Shown one piece after another: positions 21,736 to 32,479 of a stretch of DNA of 64,000 bases (its first letter is position 1; every line of letters begins with the position of its first letter). This DNA is from Protopterus annectens. Lineage: Eukaryota > Chordata > Ceratodontiformes > Protopteridae. Made by a program: the position numbers and the translations under genes. The DNA lies in assembly GCF_019279795.1 (NCBI RefSeq), contig NC_056733.1:1115338682-1115402681 (forward strand). Reading direction: 5' to 3'. The notes below the pieces were generated by a model. That model was not told the origin of the DNA. It was given only the letters and a program-made list of their open reading frames with translations, and ran no database searches.

Positions 21736-23567
21736 ATATCAGTAAAAGTTAATAATTGCATTACTTGTGGAAAGCAAATACCTCATAAAGATTTTCATTC
21801 TTACTGTAGTCCTTGCCTAGGCCCTGACCACGACATACCTTGCTGTCGGTTTTGTGCTTTATTTAATCAGCGCACTGTCCGTCGTCGGTATATTTTTGCC
21901 TCTAAATATTTCGGTTCTCAGTTTAATTATCCAGAAATGTCGTTGGTTAACCATCCGACTACCGGGATTCCGAAAAAATGCAAAGATATAGACAGAGGCA
22001 GGCCGCTGAGGTCCAAAACTGCCGACGTCGCTTCTCCTAAGCCAGTCGCCAGTTCACCTGTATTCAGTGAGATACTTTTGCATTCCCTGATACCCACTAC
22101 TTCTGATTCGCAGGCCTCTACTGAGACCCATTTGGAGTGTGGTATGCCGCGAGATACTTCAACTATGGAACCCGCGGATTTCTCTACCTTGGATGGGTCC
22201 AGAGCCGCTGTGCAGGCACCAGCTTCTGAAGGTGTATTCAGGCCTATGTACTTACATATTAAACCGATGCCTCCTTCTTCACTTAGGCCTGCATCTCGTA
22301 CCATGCCTAAAAAAATGACGCCCAAGCCACATGCTCAGGCCTCTATGCCTAAAAAACAAATGATAAGAATGGCTGAAGATTTAATAACTGTAATCAGGGG
22401 TAGCCAACCCCCCCCCCCTCTTTCTAAGAGGCCTAGGACTGAAGTTGTCTATGAATCTTCTGATCAGGGTTCTGTTTTTTTTTTATTCTTCTGATGATCT
22501 GGATTTGCCCTTATCTACTTATGAGGATTCTGATGCAGAGGACTCCATTCCCTCTGCTTCCCCTCCAGAGGATTTTTCTTTTGAGGAAACCTTGCATACT
22601 CTAAGGGAGCATTTCCACTGGGAAAGCCAGTATTTTTCTGATTCGAAAAAGAGGCTTAGGGATTTCTTACGCCTAACTCAGCGTAGGCCTTTAGCTATTC
22701 CTCCTGTTCTAGACATTGTTGATGATGCTTTTTCAGAATCTAGTTTGGCCCGATTCCTTGCCTCCTGCTCCCAGAAAACGTGACAGATATGACAGGGTCC
22801 CTGAGTCACACAAGTTCCCTTTTAAAAATCCTGTTGCAGATCCAGAGACTATTTCACAGGGGCGCAAGGGCATTAAGGCTGCTACTGCTAAAAATCCTAC
22901 CCCTTCTGATAGAGACTCCAGGGCGCTGGATAGATGTAAGAAGGTTTACACTTCTGCAACCTTGGCCATTAGGGCTTTAAACTGCCAGTTTCATATGTTA
23001 AAGTATCAGCAACATGTTACTGGATTGCTTAAAGAGAAAATGATGTTGATTCCTGACTGTGTGGAAAATAAAGAATTATAGGATTTAATCCATTCTGCTG
23101 AACAAGTTGGAAAACATACTTTTCAATGTGTTTTTGATTCATTAGAGGCGTCTTGCAGGGCTGCTGTTACTGGGTCTGTGCTCAGAAGGCATGCTTGGCT
23201 AAAGGAGCAATTTTTGCCTGTTCATGTTAAAGTTAAATTGTTGGATGCTCCCTTAAATCAGGACCGCCTGTTCGGCAACAAGGCTGAGGAAGTTCTTAAA
23301 AAGATGGAAGATAAAGCTAAATCTATGCAAACTGTTAAATATTTCGTACAAGTTCAGCCTCCTAGATTTAGTAGGCACTGGCCCTCTAAGAATTGGTCCT
23401 TTCCAGCCCCTTCCAGGTCTTCTCAAGCCAAACCCAGGCACAGCAAATGCCCCAGGTTTCAGTCCCAGGGGACACACAGGACTAAGCAGTGGGGGTCCTC
23501 CACTTCCAAATCTGGGAGTAATAAGACTCCCCCCTATGGTAAACTGTCTCAAATGACTTCCGTTTAA
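21736..23567 (+). pseudogene. DIRS-D Gag-like ORF1, start codon lost
   Basis: The start position aligned with E's ATG (24088) reads ATA at 21736. The reading from there holds the Cys/His motif CITC...HKDFHSYCSPCLGPDHDIPCCRFC, a Ser/Pro middle, MPKKQMIRMAEDLITVIRG (about 22348-22405), YEDSDAEDSIPSASPPEDFSF, DRDSRALDRCKKVYTSATLA, RALNCQFHMLKYQQ, AAVTGSVLRRHAWLKEQ, LFGNKAEEVLKKMEDKAKS and QVQPPRFSRHWP. Breaks: shift in a T-run near 22475, shift near 22770, stop at 23079. Ends at 23567. Confidence 0.82.
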
Positions 23568-23705
23568 AATTTCCAAGCACTTAACAACTGACTGCCCTTT
23601 TGGGGGAAAGATTGCTCTCCATGCAGAGAACTGGGAACTCATTACCTAGGACAAATGGGTTTTAAATATAGTGTCCCAGGGATACAGATTTCACTTCCAC
23701 ACAGG
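23568..23705 (+). pseudogene. DIRS-D ORF2 start, truncated
   Basis: Reads GGKIALHAENWELIT, a stop in place of Gln, DKWVLNIVSQGYRFHFHTG, matching the beginning of ORF2 in F and H. It then breaks off into gag sequence of F at 23706. Confidence 0.75.
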
Positions 23706-23776
23706 TATTGGACACTCGGAAATTATTCCCACAGATGGGTCCAGAGCCGCTGAGCAGGCATCGGTTTCTGAGGGTG

Positions 23777-23946
23777 ATGTTCTTCATCTCACATTGCTGC
23801 AGTCCTTACACTTGGGTAGTCCGCTGTCCTCGGTCGGCCCGAATATCAAAGTATAAGGCTGACGTCGGTCAAGGCGCATTTGACTGACATCAGGACGTCA
23901 GGGTACAAATGCGCATGACCGACGTCATATCCTCAGTCTTTTTTGC
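23777..23946 (+). repeat. DIRS-E left inverted terminal repeat
   Basis: Reverse complement of 29053-29253 over its length. Contains an internal hairpin: TGACGTCGGTCAAGGCGCAT at 23860 pairs with the block 23906-23927. Confidence 0.92.
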
Positions 23947-24087
23947 TGCATGGTCCGATGCAGAAGCAGCATTGCAAGTGCGGTTGGCGTTCTGAAATTT
24001 TTCGATTTGAGTTTCAGACCGAGTCAAAGTTGGCTAAGTACCCGTTGGGGAATATTTTAGTTTTTTCTTGCCTCAGTGGTTTACCGG

Positions 24088-25813
24088 ATGTCAGAAAAAG
24101 TGAATAATTGTATTTCTTGTGGGAAACAGATACCGCATAGAGACTATCATACTTTGTGTATTCCTTGTTTAGGGCCTGAGCACGACGTTGTTGGGTGTCG
24201 CTCTTGTGCTAGATTCAATAAGCGCACTATAAAGAGAAGGTTAGATTGTGCCAGGTTAGTCTTCGGGAAGCGGTGCAATTATAAAATGCCGTCGGATGCT
24301 CCGCCCGCTTCTTCGAAGAAGCGCAAGGACAAAGCAGTTAAGCCTAGGCTAGAAGAACCGTCCTGCGGACGCCGGTTCTTTAGAGGTGTCGGTGGAGCCG
24401 GTGGTTCCACCGGAGGTTTCTTTGGCACCCCAGCGAGAGACTTTCTTATTGCCGGATGTCGCCTCTCAGGAGGCAGGTCAGGCTGATGGGGCTTCTCAGG
24501 TTACTATACTCCCTCCCTTCCTAGGGTGGTTAGGCCCTCTCGTTCTGTTTCCAAGGCTTCTCCCAGAGGCAGGCCAGGTTTAGCTTCAGTTGGTGTCACC
24601 CCTAGTTCTTCAGGAACTGTGCCCAAGAAGCATATGCTTAAAATGGCAGAAGATTTGATTACTTTGATTAGGGTTCTTTGCCCCTCCTGATAAGAGACCT
24701 AGGGTGGAGCCTGAGCTAGGGAGTTTTGAGCAGGCTTGGATGTTTCAGAGTCTTCGGCTGAAGACTTGCAGGAGTATTCTCCTTATTCTGATTCTGATGT
24801 GGATGATTCTACTCCTTCTGCTTCTCCTCCTGAGGATTTTTCTTTTCAGAAACTCTTCATTCCATGAGGGAGCATTTTAAGTGGGAAGGTCAGGACTTCT
24901 CTGATTCCAGGAAAAGGCTTTGGGAATTTTTGTTTTTACCCCAGCATAGGCCTTTGGCTATACCTCCTGTTTTGGATGTGGTGGAAGATGTTTTTACAGA
25001 GGCTTCTCTTAATCCTGATTCTTTGCCTCCTGCTCCTGTTAAACCGGATAGGTATTACAGGGTGCCTGAAGCTCATAAGTATCTTTTTAAGAGTCCTAGG
25101 GCAGATCCAGAAACTGTTAGTCAGGGGCCTAAAGGTGTTAAGGCTTCTGTTGTCAAGAATCCGGTTCCTACAGATAAAGAGGCCAGGGCCTTGGATAGAT
25201 GGGGAAAGAAAGTTTATACTTCTTCCACTCTAGCTATGAGGGCTTTGAATTGCCAGTTTCACATGTTGAAATACCAAAACTATCTCCTTTCACAATTGAA
25301 GTCTAAGGTTGATGCTCTGGCAGAAGGTATTGATTGTAAAGAGTTACAAGATTTAGTACATGTTTCTGAACAGGTGGGTAAGCATTCTTTGCAATGTGGT
25401 TTTGATGCTGTACAGGCCTCGTCTAGGGTGGCTGCCACTGGGTCAGTTCTTCGCAGGCACGCCTGGCTGAGGGATCAGAATTTATCTGACCATGTTAAAA
25501 CAAGGATTTTAGATGCTCCTTTACAATCTGATGTGTTGTTTGGTTCTCCTGTTGAGGCAGTTTTAAAGAAAATGGAAGACAAGGCTAAGTCTATGCAGAC
25601 TGTTAAAGATTTTTGCAGGTTCAGCCTCCAAAGTTTAGTAGAAATTGGCCTACTAAGGGGTGGACGTATCCTTCTTATGATTCCCAGTCTAGGGGTAGAT
25701 CTAGACGTGGTAGGGGCAGAGCTCAGGGCTCTTTCAGGCCTAGAACAGGTAGTTCTCCTGCACAGTCTTCGGGTGAGGGCAGGGGTCAGTCCTTTCGTAA
25801 ACAGACCCAATGA
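24088..25813 (+). pseudogene. DIRS-E Gag-like ORF1, frame merges into ORF2
   Basis: ATG at 24088 (MSEKVNNCISCGKQIPHRDYH), followed by the motif CISC...RDYHTLCIPCLGPEH....CRSC. Breaks near 24400 and 24690-24860. From about 24864 a long open frame carries REHFKWEGQDFSDSRKRL, AIPPVLDVVEDVF, EARALDRWGKKVYTSSTLAM, RALNCQFHMLKYQN, VLRRHAWLRDQN, DVLFGSPVEAVLKKMED and QTVKDF. At about 25612 one base is missing relative to F, so this frame slides into ORF2. The original gag tail remains open in the other frame (QVQPPKFSRNWPTKGW to a Gly/Arg-rich end at 25813). K shares this state. Confidence 0.85.
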
Positions 25814-27722
25814 CCTACCTTTTCAGCTGCCAGAGCCTTCTCGCCTGGCAGCACCTTTGGGAGGAAGGTTGGCACTTTTCAAAGAAAATTGGAGTTTAAT
25901 TACCCAAGACAGATGGGTATTGGATATCATACACCACGGTTACAGGTTTTATTTCCATACCTTGCCTCCTTTCAAAGGCATGCCAGACGTTCCTCCTCAA
26001 CAAAGAATAGAGGCTCACAAGCAAATTTCTCTGTTACTCCAAATAGGGGCCATACAGCCGGTCCCTATGCCAGAAGTGGGCCTAGGATTTTATTCTCGCC
26101 TGTTCCTAGTACCAAAGAAAGGGAACACGTGGAGACCAATTTTGGACTTATCTATCCTCAACACTTATCTGGACATTCCCAAGTTCAAAATGTTGACGTT
26201 ACAGCAGCTTTTACCTCTGCTGGGCAAAGATCATTGGATGGTAACTTTGGATCTCAAGGAGGCTTATCTTCATGTTCCTATCAGACTGAGTTGCAGGAAG
26301 TATCTGCGCTTTCGGGCTGGGACTTCTCATTATCAGTTCTCTGCATTGCCCTTTGGCTTATCTACTGCGCCCAGAGTGTTCACGAAAGTTCTGGCTCCAG
26401 TGATAGCTTTCCTCAGGTTAAAAGGAATACAGATCTATCCTTATTTGGACGATTGCCTGATTCTAGCTCAAGGAAGGGACGAGCTTCTTCATCATTTGGA
26501 TTATGTGATAGCAGTGCTAAGATGCCTGGGGTATTCTGTGAACGAAATAAAGTCCAGTCTAGTACCCTCTCAGGACATGTGCTTTCTGGGTGTGAGACTG
26601 AATACAGCATCCCAGATGGCCTTTTTTGACCCCGGACAAACAAAAGAATCTTTCCCTTTACTTTCATCAGTTGTCTCATCAGTCCAGGCTGACTGCAAGG
26701 ACAGTCCTTCAAGCCTTGGGGTTCATGGCATCTTGTATTCTGGTGCTTCCCAATGCCAAACTGCATATGAGGAAGCTACAATGGTATCTCAAAAATGTCT
26801 GGACACAGCACTGCCAGGATTTGGACACTGTCATTCAAATAATACCTTGCATTCAAAAGGAATTGTTGTGGTGGGCTCAGGAATGTCACCTAAACAAGGG
26901 ACTCTCTGTGACCCGGCCAGAGGCGAGTCAGATTCTAACGACAGATGCCTCAGACAAAGCTTGGGGAGCTCATCTGAATGGAAAGTGGATACAAGACAAG
27001 TGGCCTGCCAGACTACAACATCTACATATCAACTTGAAGGAGAAGTTAGCAGTCCAGTTTGCATTAATAGCTTTCAAGGATTTACTTCTTCCAGGGCAGG
27101 TGTTGATTCTAACAGACAACACAACTGTCATGTGGTACATCAACAAGCAAGGCGGAACACATTCTTATCCTCTATGCAGGCAAGCAATGATTTTGTGGGA
27201 GACTGCTCTCAGTTTACAGCTAAATCTTCAGGCAAGGTTTCTGCCGGGAGCACAGAACTCCTTACCAGATGTGTTGAGCAGACAAATTATGGATCCCCAC
27301 GAGTGGAAATTGGATCCTCATGTATTTCAGAAATTGACAGTGTCATGGGGAACTCCAGACATAGATCTGTTCGCTTCTCCACTAAACCACCAGCTGCCAA
27401 AGTTTTGCACAAAAAGGTTTCATCCCACAGCTTGGAAAGTGGATGCTCTTTCTTTCAGTTGGAGCAATCTTCATGTGTATGCCTTTCCGCCTCTGCCTCT
27501 CCTCCCAAAGGTACTACTAAAGGCCAGACAAGACAAGCCAAGGATGATTTTGATAGCTCCAGATTGGCCTCGACAGCATTGGTACCCATTACTGAGAAGC
27601 CTGGCACGGAAGCCTCCATGGCCTTTGCCTTGATTCCACACCTGTTGTCTCAGGAGGACAGTCATTTGCTCAATGTCAAGCTTCACTCTCTGCACCTAAC
27701 AGCCTGGCATATTCTGTTTTGA
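25814..27722 (+). pseudogene. DIRS-E RT-RNase H-methyltransferase ORF2
   Basis: Continuous in frame with gag from 24864 as far as about 26625. RT: GFYSRLFLVPKKGNTWRPIL, MVTLDLKEAYLHVPI (first Asp), YQFSALPFGLSTAPRVFTKV, IYPYLDDCLI with the two catalytic Asp (about 26430-26460). A shift near 26628, then RNase H in another frame: LTTDASDKAWGAHLNGKW, LHINLKEKLAV, LTDNTTVMWYINKQGG, LPDVLSRQI. Methyltransferase-like: WGTPDIDLFASPLNHQLPKF, VYAFPPLPLLPKVLL, MILIAPDWPRQHWYPLL. A second shift near 27628, ending LTAWHILF at 27722. Confidence 0.9.
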
Positions 27723-27743
27723 ACCATAGTGGGCCTCCACTTC

Positions 27744-28752
27744 CACAGCAAGTTTTGAATGTTATTTTGGAAGCTAGAAGGCCTAGTACAAGGAAAGTGT
27801 ACAGATAAATGGAAGAGATTTTTATTTTGGAGTGCAGCAAAGGATTTTGATGTTTCTGAGCCTAATTTAAGTGTGGCTCTTCAATATCTTACTGAGTTAC
27901 TGGACAAAGGTTTGTCCTTCTCTTCTATTAAGGTTCATGCTGCAGCAATTTCGCTCACTATGATTGTGACCCACCATTGTTTTCTCATCCTTTGTTCAAG
28001 CAATTTCTTAGAGGGCAAAGAATATAAGACCCCACAGAGCTCCTACTCCTGCTTGGGATCTCAATTTTGTGTTGGAGAAACTCACTCTACAACCTTTTGA
28101 GCCTGCAGCTACTACTGAATTAAAGTTTTTATCATGGAAGACTGCTTTTTGTTGGCTATTACCTCTGCAAGAAGGGTTTCTGAGTTGCAGGCCCTTATGG
28201 CGGTTGAGCCTTTCTTAATTTTCCATAAGGATAGGGTATCTTTACGTACTAATCCTTCCTTTATGCCTAAAGTGGTTTCTAGTGTGGCTTTAAACCAAAC
28301 TATTCATTTGCCTACTTTTTATGCAAATCCCCAAAATAAAGGGGAAAAGATTTTGCACACTTTAGATGTACACAGGCAGTTGCGATATTATTTGGACAGA
28401 ACTAAAGGGTTCAGGCAGTCTCAGCAGTTATTTGTTTCTTTTGCTTTGAATTCTCAGGGCAAGCCTGTGTCAAAACAAACTATTTCTAAGTGGATTGGGT
28501 TTTGCATTGCTTTCTGTTATTCCCATCATGGCAAGGAGATTCCAGCTGGGATTAGGCCTCATTCCACTAGGGCTACTGCCACTTGACAGCTTTTTGAGGG
28601 GGGTGGCAACCAAGGATATTTTGGAGGCAGCTACTTGGAGTTCAGTGCATACTTTCTCTAGGCATTATCACCTACCACTTTACTCTAAATCCAGGGCTGG
28701 TTTTGCCACTGCTGTTTTGCAGGGCATTTTGGCAGCTCCTGCTTCCTTATAG
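27744..28752 (+). pseudogene. DIRS-E tyrosine recombinase, frameshifted
   Basis: VLNVILEARRPSTRKVY, then a stop/shift; pieces of the SAM-like domain; then from 28134 a long piece LLAITSARRVSELQALMAVEPF, HKDRVSLRTNPSFMPKVV, HRQLRYYLDRTKGFRQSQQL, SKQTISKWIGFC, RPHSTRATAT. A break near 28586 (tail of the HSTR helix), then GVATKDILEAATWSSVHTFSRHYHLPL with the catalytic Tyr. Ends at 28752. Catalytic residues are present but spread over several frames. Confidence 0.87.
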
Positions 28753-28788
28753 TTTGGCCATCCTCCCTTACCTCTGCTTTGGGATTCT

Positions 28789-28887
28789 ACCCAAGTGTAA
28801 GGACTGCAGCAATGTGAGATGAAGAACATAGTACAGTTTTGTACCTACCATAAATGTAGATGTTCAAGATCCACATTGCTGCAGTCA
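28789..28887 (+). repeat. DIRS-E internal complementary region
   Basis: 28789-28831 is the reverse complement of the left outer end (23777 onward). 28829-28887 is the reverse complement of the right outer end (29195-29253). Confidence 0.92.
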
Positions 28888-29052
28888 ATTCCCTCCTCCT
28901 TCCCTCTGTAGTTAGAGGCGGTTGTGTGGGTTGGGTTGTCAATATGATGTATATTGTATATATTGTACATATTTTTAGTGCTAGGATGGTTGGTTGTTTG
29001 TTTGCTGTCTTTTGGTTTTGACCTTTATTTTTAGGGTCTTCTGACATCTGGG

Positions 29053-29253
29053 GCAAGAAAAGACTGAGGATATGACGTCGGTCATGCGCATTTGTACCCT
29101 GACGTCCTGATGTCAGTCAAATGTGCCTTGACCGACGTCAGCCTTATACTTTGATATTCGGGCTGACCGAGGACAGCGGACTACCCAAGTGTAAGGACTG
29201 CAGCAATGTGGATCTTCGAACATCTACATTTATGGTAGGTACAAAACTGTACT
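29053..29253 (+). repeat. DIRS-E right inverted terminal repeat
   Basis: Complementary to 23777-23946, with an outer extension (CGAACATCTACATTTATGG then TAGGTACAAAACTG) matched only in the internal complementary region. Confidence 0.92.
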
Positions 29254-30565
29254 TTTTCAGACCTACACAGCTATATGTAAAGCCTTCCACAGCTTCCAAA
29301 GCAAAGACTAAAGCACCTCTAAAGACAAAGAAACAAGTACAGCATTCTCCTGGACAGACTTCCATGCCTAAAAAACAGATGCTGAAAATGGGCGAAGACC
29401 TAATTACCTTGATCAGAGGTTCCCATCCCCCTTCTGATAAGAGGCCTAGGCAAGAGACAGAATATGAATCTTCAGATCAGGTTTCCATTTCCTCTGACTC
29501 CTCTTCTGAACAGGAATACTCTCTTCCTCCCTATGAGGATTCTGATGCTGAAGAATCTATTCCTTCAGCCTCTCCTCCTGAGGATTTATCTTTTGGGAAA
29601 CCCTGCATACCATGAGGGAGCACTTCCACTGGGAGAGCCAAGACTACTCAGAATCTAAGAAAAGGCTTTGAGATTTTCTTTTACTACCTCAGCACAGGCC
29701 ACTTGCTATTCCCCCTGTGTTAGACATTGTAGATAATGTATTTTCAGAGTCCGCCCTTTCTCCTGACTCTTTATCCCCTGCCCCTGTAAAACCAGACAGA
29801 TATTACAGAGTTCCAGACTCACATACATTTCTTTATAAAAACCCTGCTGCTGATCCAGAAACTATTTCTCAGGGTCCCAAAGGGGTCAAGGCTTCTACTG
29901 CAAAAAACCCTATCCCATCTGACAGGGATTCTAGGGCACTAGACAGATGGGGGAAAAAAGTTTACACTTCTGCTACTTTGGCTGTGAGGGCTTTAAATTG
30001 TCAATTTCATATGCTTAAATATCAGCAATACTTAATGTCACTGCTAAAACAGAAAATGTTGGTAAATTCTGATTGTGCAGAAAATAAGGAAATGCAGGAT
30101 TTATTGCATGCAACTGAACAAGTGGGAAAGCATACATTGCAATGTGGTTTTGATTCTCTAGAGGCCTCTTGCAGGGCCGCAGTTACGGGTTCTGTTATTA
30201 GGAGGCATGCTTGGTTAAAGGAACAGATTCTACCTGATCATGTTAAGGCAAAATTACTGGATGCTCCATTACAGCATGATACTTTATTTGGTGTTAAAGC
30301 AGAGGAGGTGTTGAAGAAAATGGAGGACAAAGCGAAATCTATGCAAACAGTAAAGGATTTCTTACAGGTACAGCCACCCAGATTTAGCAGGAACTGGCCT
30401 AAGAATCGGTCCTTTCCAATGTCAGACAGACCACAAAGGGGCAGATACAGACACCCTAGAGGAAGATCCCAGCCCCAGGGCTCATACAGGCCTAAACAGT
30501 GGGGTGCTTCTACCTCCAAAAGTGGAGAAAACAAATCACAGCCATACAGAAAACAGTCCCAATGA
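29254..30565 (+). pseudogene. DIRS-F Gag-like ORF1 (3' part)
   Basis: Resumes at VFRPTQLYVKPSTASKAKTK after E. Then MPKKQMLKMGEDLITLIRGS, YEDSDAEESIPSASPPEDLSFG, shift near 29600 and stop at 29671. From 29717 an intact 282-codon stretch follows: LDIVDNVFSESAL, RALDRWGKKVYTSATLAV, RALNCQFHMLKYQQY, CGFDSLEASCRAAVTGSVIRR, HAWLKEQILPDHVKAKLLD, LFGVKAEEVLKKMEDKAKSM, DFLQVQPPRFSRNWP and a tail with RGRYRHPRGRSQPQGSYRP. Stop at 30563-30565. It overlaps the start of ORF2 in another frame. This is the best preserved Gag C-terminal half in the window. Confidence 0.87.
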
Positions 30566-32469
30566 CGTCCCTCTGCCAGCTCCAAGCACTTATCTTTTGG
30601 CAGCCCCCTTGGGGGGAAAACTAGCACTTTTTTCACAAAACTGGCGCATGATCACCCAGGACAAATGGGTCTTGAATATAGTGTCCCAGGGCTACAGGTT
30701 CCACTTTCAGACCCTGCCAAGGGCAAAAGGTATGCCAGACCTGCCATACAATCAATGGGCAGAGGCACAAAAACAAGTTTCATCCCTCACGGACATGAGG
30801 GCCATTCAGCGAGTACCACAGCAAGAGCAGGGACAAGGATTTACTCAAGGCTTTTCTTGGTACCCCGAAAGGACAAAGCCTGGAGGCCAATACTGGACCT
30901 GTTTATTTGAATACATTCCTGGACGTTCCAAAATTCAAAATGTTGACTTTGCAGCAGCTTCTGCCCATGCTGGGCAACAAGGCTTGGCTTGTAACTTTGG
31001 ACCTAGAAGAGGCATACCTGCATGTACCAATCAGACAATCTTGCAGAAGATACCTCAGATTCATAGCTGGCTCAATGCACTACCAATTCTCTGCACTGCC
31101 CTTTGGCTTATCTACTGCGCCCAGGGTCTTCACAGAATGCCTGGCACCAGTAATTGCATTTTGCAGACAGAGAGGAATTTAAATATAACCTTACTTAGAC
31201 AATTGCCTTATTCAAGCAGAGAACAAGGACATTCTACTAGAGCACCTGGCGTTTGTAAAAAGATTATTGATTTGCCTAGGGTACACAGTCAACAAAAATA
31301 AATCAAAATTAGTACCTTCTCAAGAGATAATATTCCTGGGTGCAAGCTTAAATACAACTGCCCAGGTGGCTTATCTCACGCCAGACAAACAAAGGCAACT
31401 GACTTCTTACTTCACAATGCTGGCAACAAAGACCCAGTTAACTGCAATAAAATTTCTGCAGGCCTTGGGCTTCATGGCATTCTGCATTCTGCTAATTCCA
31501 TATGCCAGACTGCATACGAGGAAACTACAATGGTATCTAAAAAGTGTTTGGACTCAACATTGCCACAGCCTGGAAACATTGATTACCCTCATTCCCTGCC
31601 TTCAACAGGAGTTTCGATGGTGGGCACAGTCCTGTCACCTCAACAAGGGACAGCCATTCAACCTACCCAGAGCCAGGCAGTCAATAACAACAGATGCTTC
31701 AGATTATGCCTGTGGGGCCCACATGGCAGGAAAATGTATTCAGGGCACATGGCCCTCAAGCCAAATGCATCTTCATATCAATCAAAAAGAGATGCTAGCT
31801 GTTCAGAATGCCCTGACAGCTTTCAAGGACTTTCTTCATCCAGGACAACTACAGATAAGGATGGACAATACTACAGTCATGTGGTACATAAACAAGCAGG
31901 GAGGCACACATTCCTACCCCCTCTGCAGACAAGCCATGACTTTGTGGGACACAGCATTGACTTATCAAGTACATTTGCAAGCACAGTTCCTGCCAGGAAA
32001 GGAAAATACTCTGGCAGACGAACTAAGCAGAAACATTACGGATCCCCACGAGTGGAAACTGGATCCACAAGTCTTCAGCATGATAACAAAGAAATGGGGA
32101 TGCCCAGACGTAGATCTTTTTGCCTCCCCTCACAACTGCTAACTACAGAGATTCTGCACAAGGACTTATCACAAGCAAGTATGGAAAGTGGATGCTCTAT
32201 CATTCAGCTGGAAAGCCCTAACAGTATACACCTTTCCTCCTCTGCCTCTCCTTCCCAAGGTACTCCTAAAGGTCAGACAAAAGAAGACAAAAATGATTCT
32301 GATTGCCCCAGACTGGCCCCGCCAGCACTGGTACCCAATCCTAAAGAGCTTGTCTCAAGGCCCAGCCTGGACATTGTCTCTAATTCCTCACTTACTGACC
32401 CAACGAAACAATCAAATCCTGCACAGCCAACTCAGGACCCTAAATCTGGCAGCATGGCGAATAATGTAG
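30504..32469 (+). pseudogene. DIRS-F RT-RNase H-methyltransferase ORF2, YLDN box
   Basis: Opens inside the gag tail. LAAPLGGKLALFSQNWRMIT, QDKWVLNIVSQGYRFHF, shift near 30835, IYSRLFLVPRKDKAWRPIL, stop at 30908, FLDVPKFKMLTLQQLLPML, LVTLDLEEAYLHVPI, LPFGLSTAPRVFTECLAP, two stops near 31180, then PYLDNCLIQAE: the second Asp of the YxDD box is Asn. RNase H: ITTDASDYACGAHMAG, HLHINQKEMLAVQNAL, MDNTTVMWYINKQGG, LADELSRNI. Methyltransferase-like: WGCPDVDLFASPHN, stops, VYTFPPLPLLPKVLLK, LIAPDWPRQHWYPIL. Ends LNLAAWRIM at 32469. Confidence 0.88.
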
Positions 32470-32479
32470 CCATTCAGAA

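Larger units (their letters stand above)
21417..23705 (+). mobile_element. DIRS-D, 5' part (left repeat, gag, start of ORF2)
   Basis: Left terminal repeat plus a full-length gag and the first ~130 bases of ORF2, stopping abruptly at 23705 within YRFHFHTG. The continuation may be G, whose RT resumes at 34027 about 40 codons further on. Its left repeat matches the right repeat of H (41421-41626) in reverse complement better than it matches F's. Confidence 0.8.
23777..29253 (+). mobile_element. DIRS-E retrotransposon, complete layout (5.5 kb)
   Basis: Left repeat 23777-23946, gag, ORF2, recombinase, internal complementary region 28789-28887, right repeat 29053-29253. Same family and nearly the same length as K (52779-58229). 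Inserted in F's gag. Confidence 0.93.

Noticed and set aside
24864..27722. 952-codon ORF read as one intact protein
   Set aside because: The first part is gag, the middle is RT, and after about 26625 it is the frame overlapping RNase H, so the product is not a single natural protein after that point.
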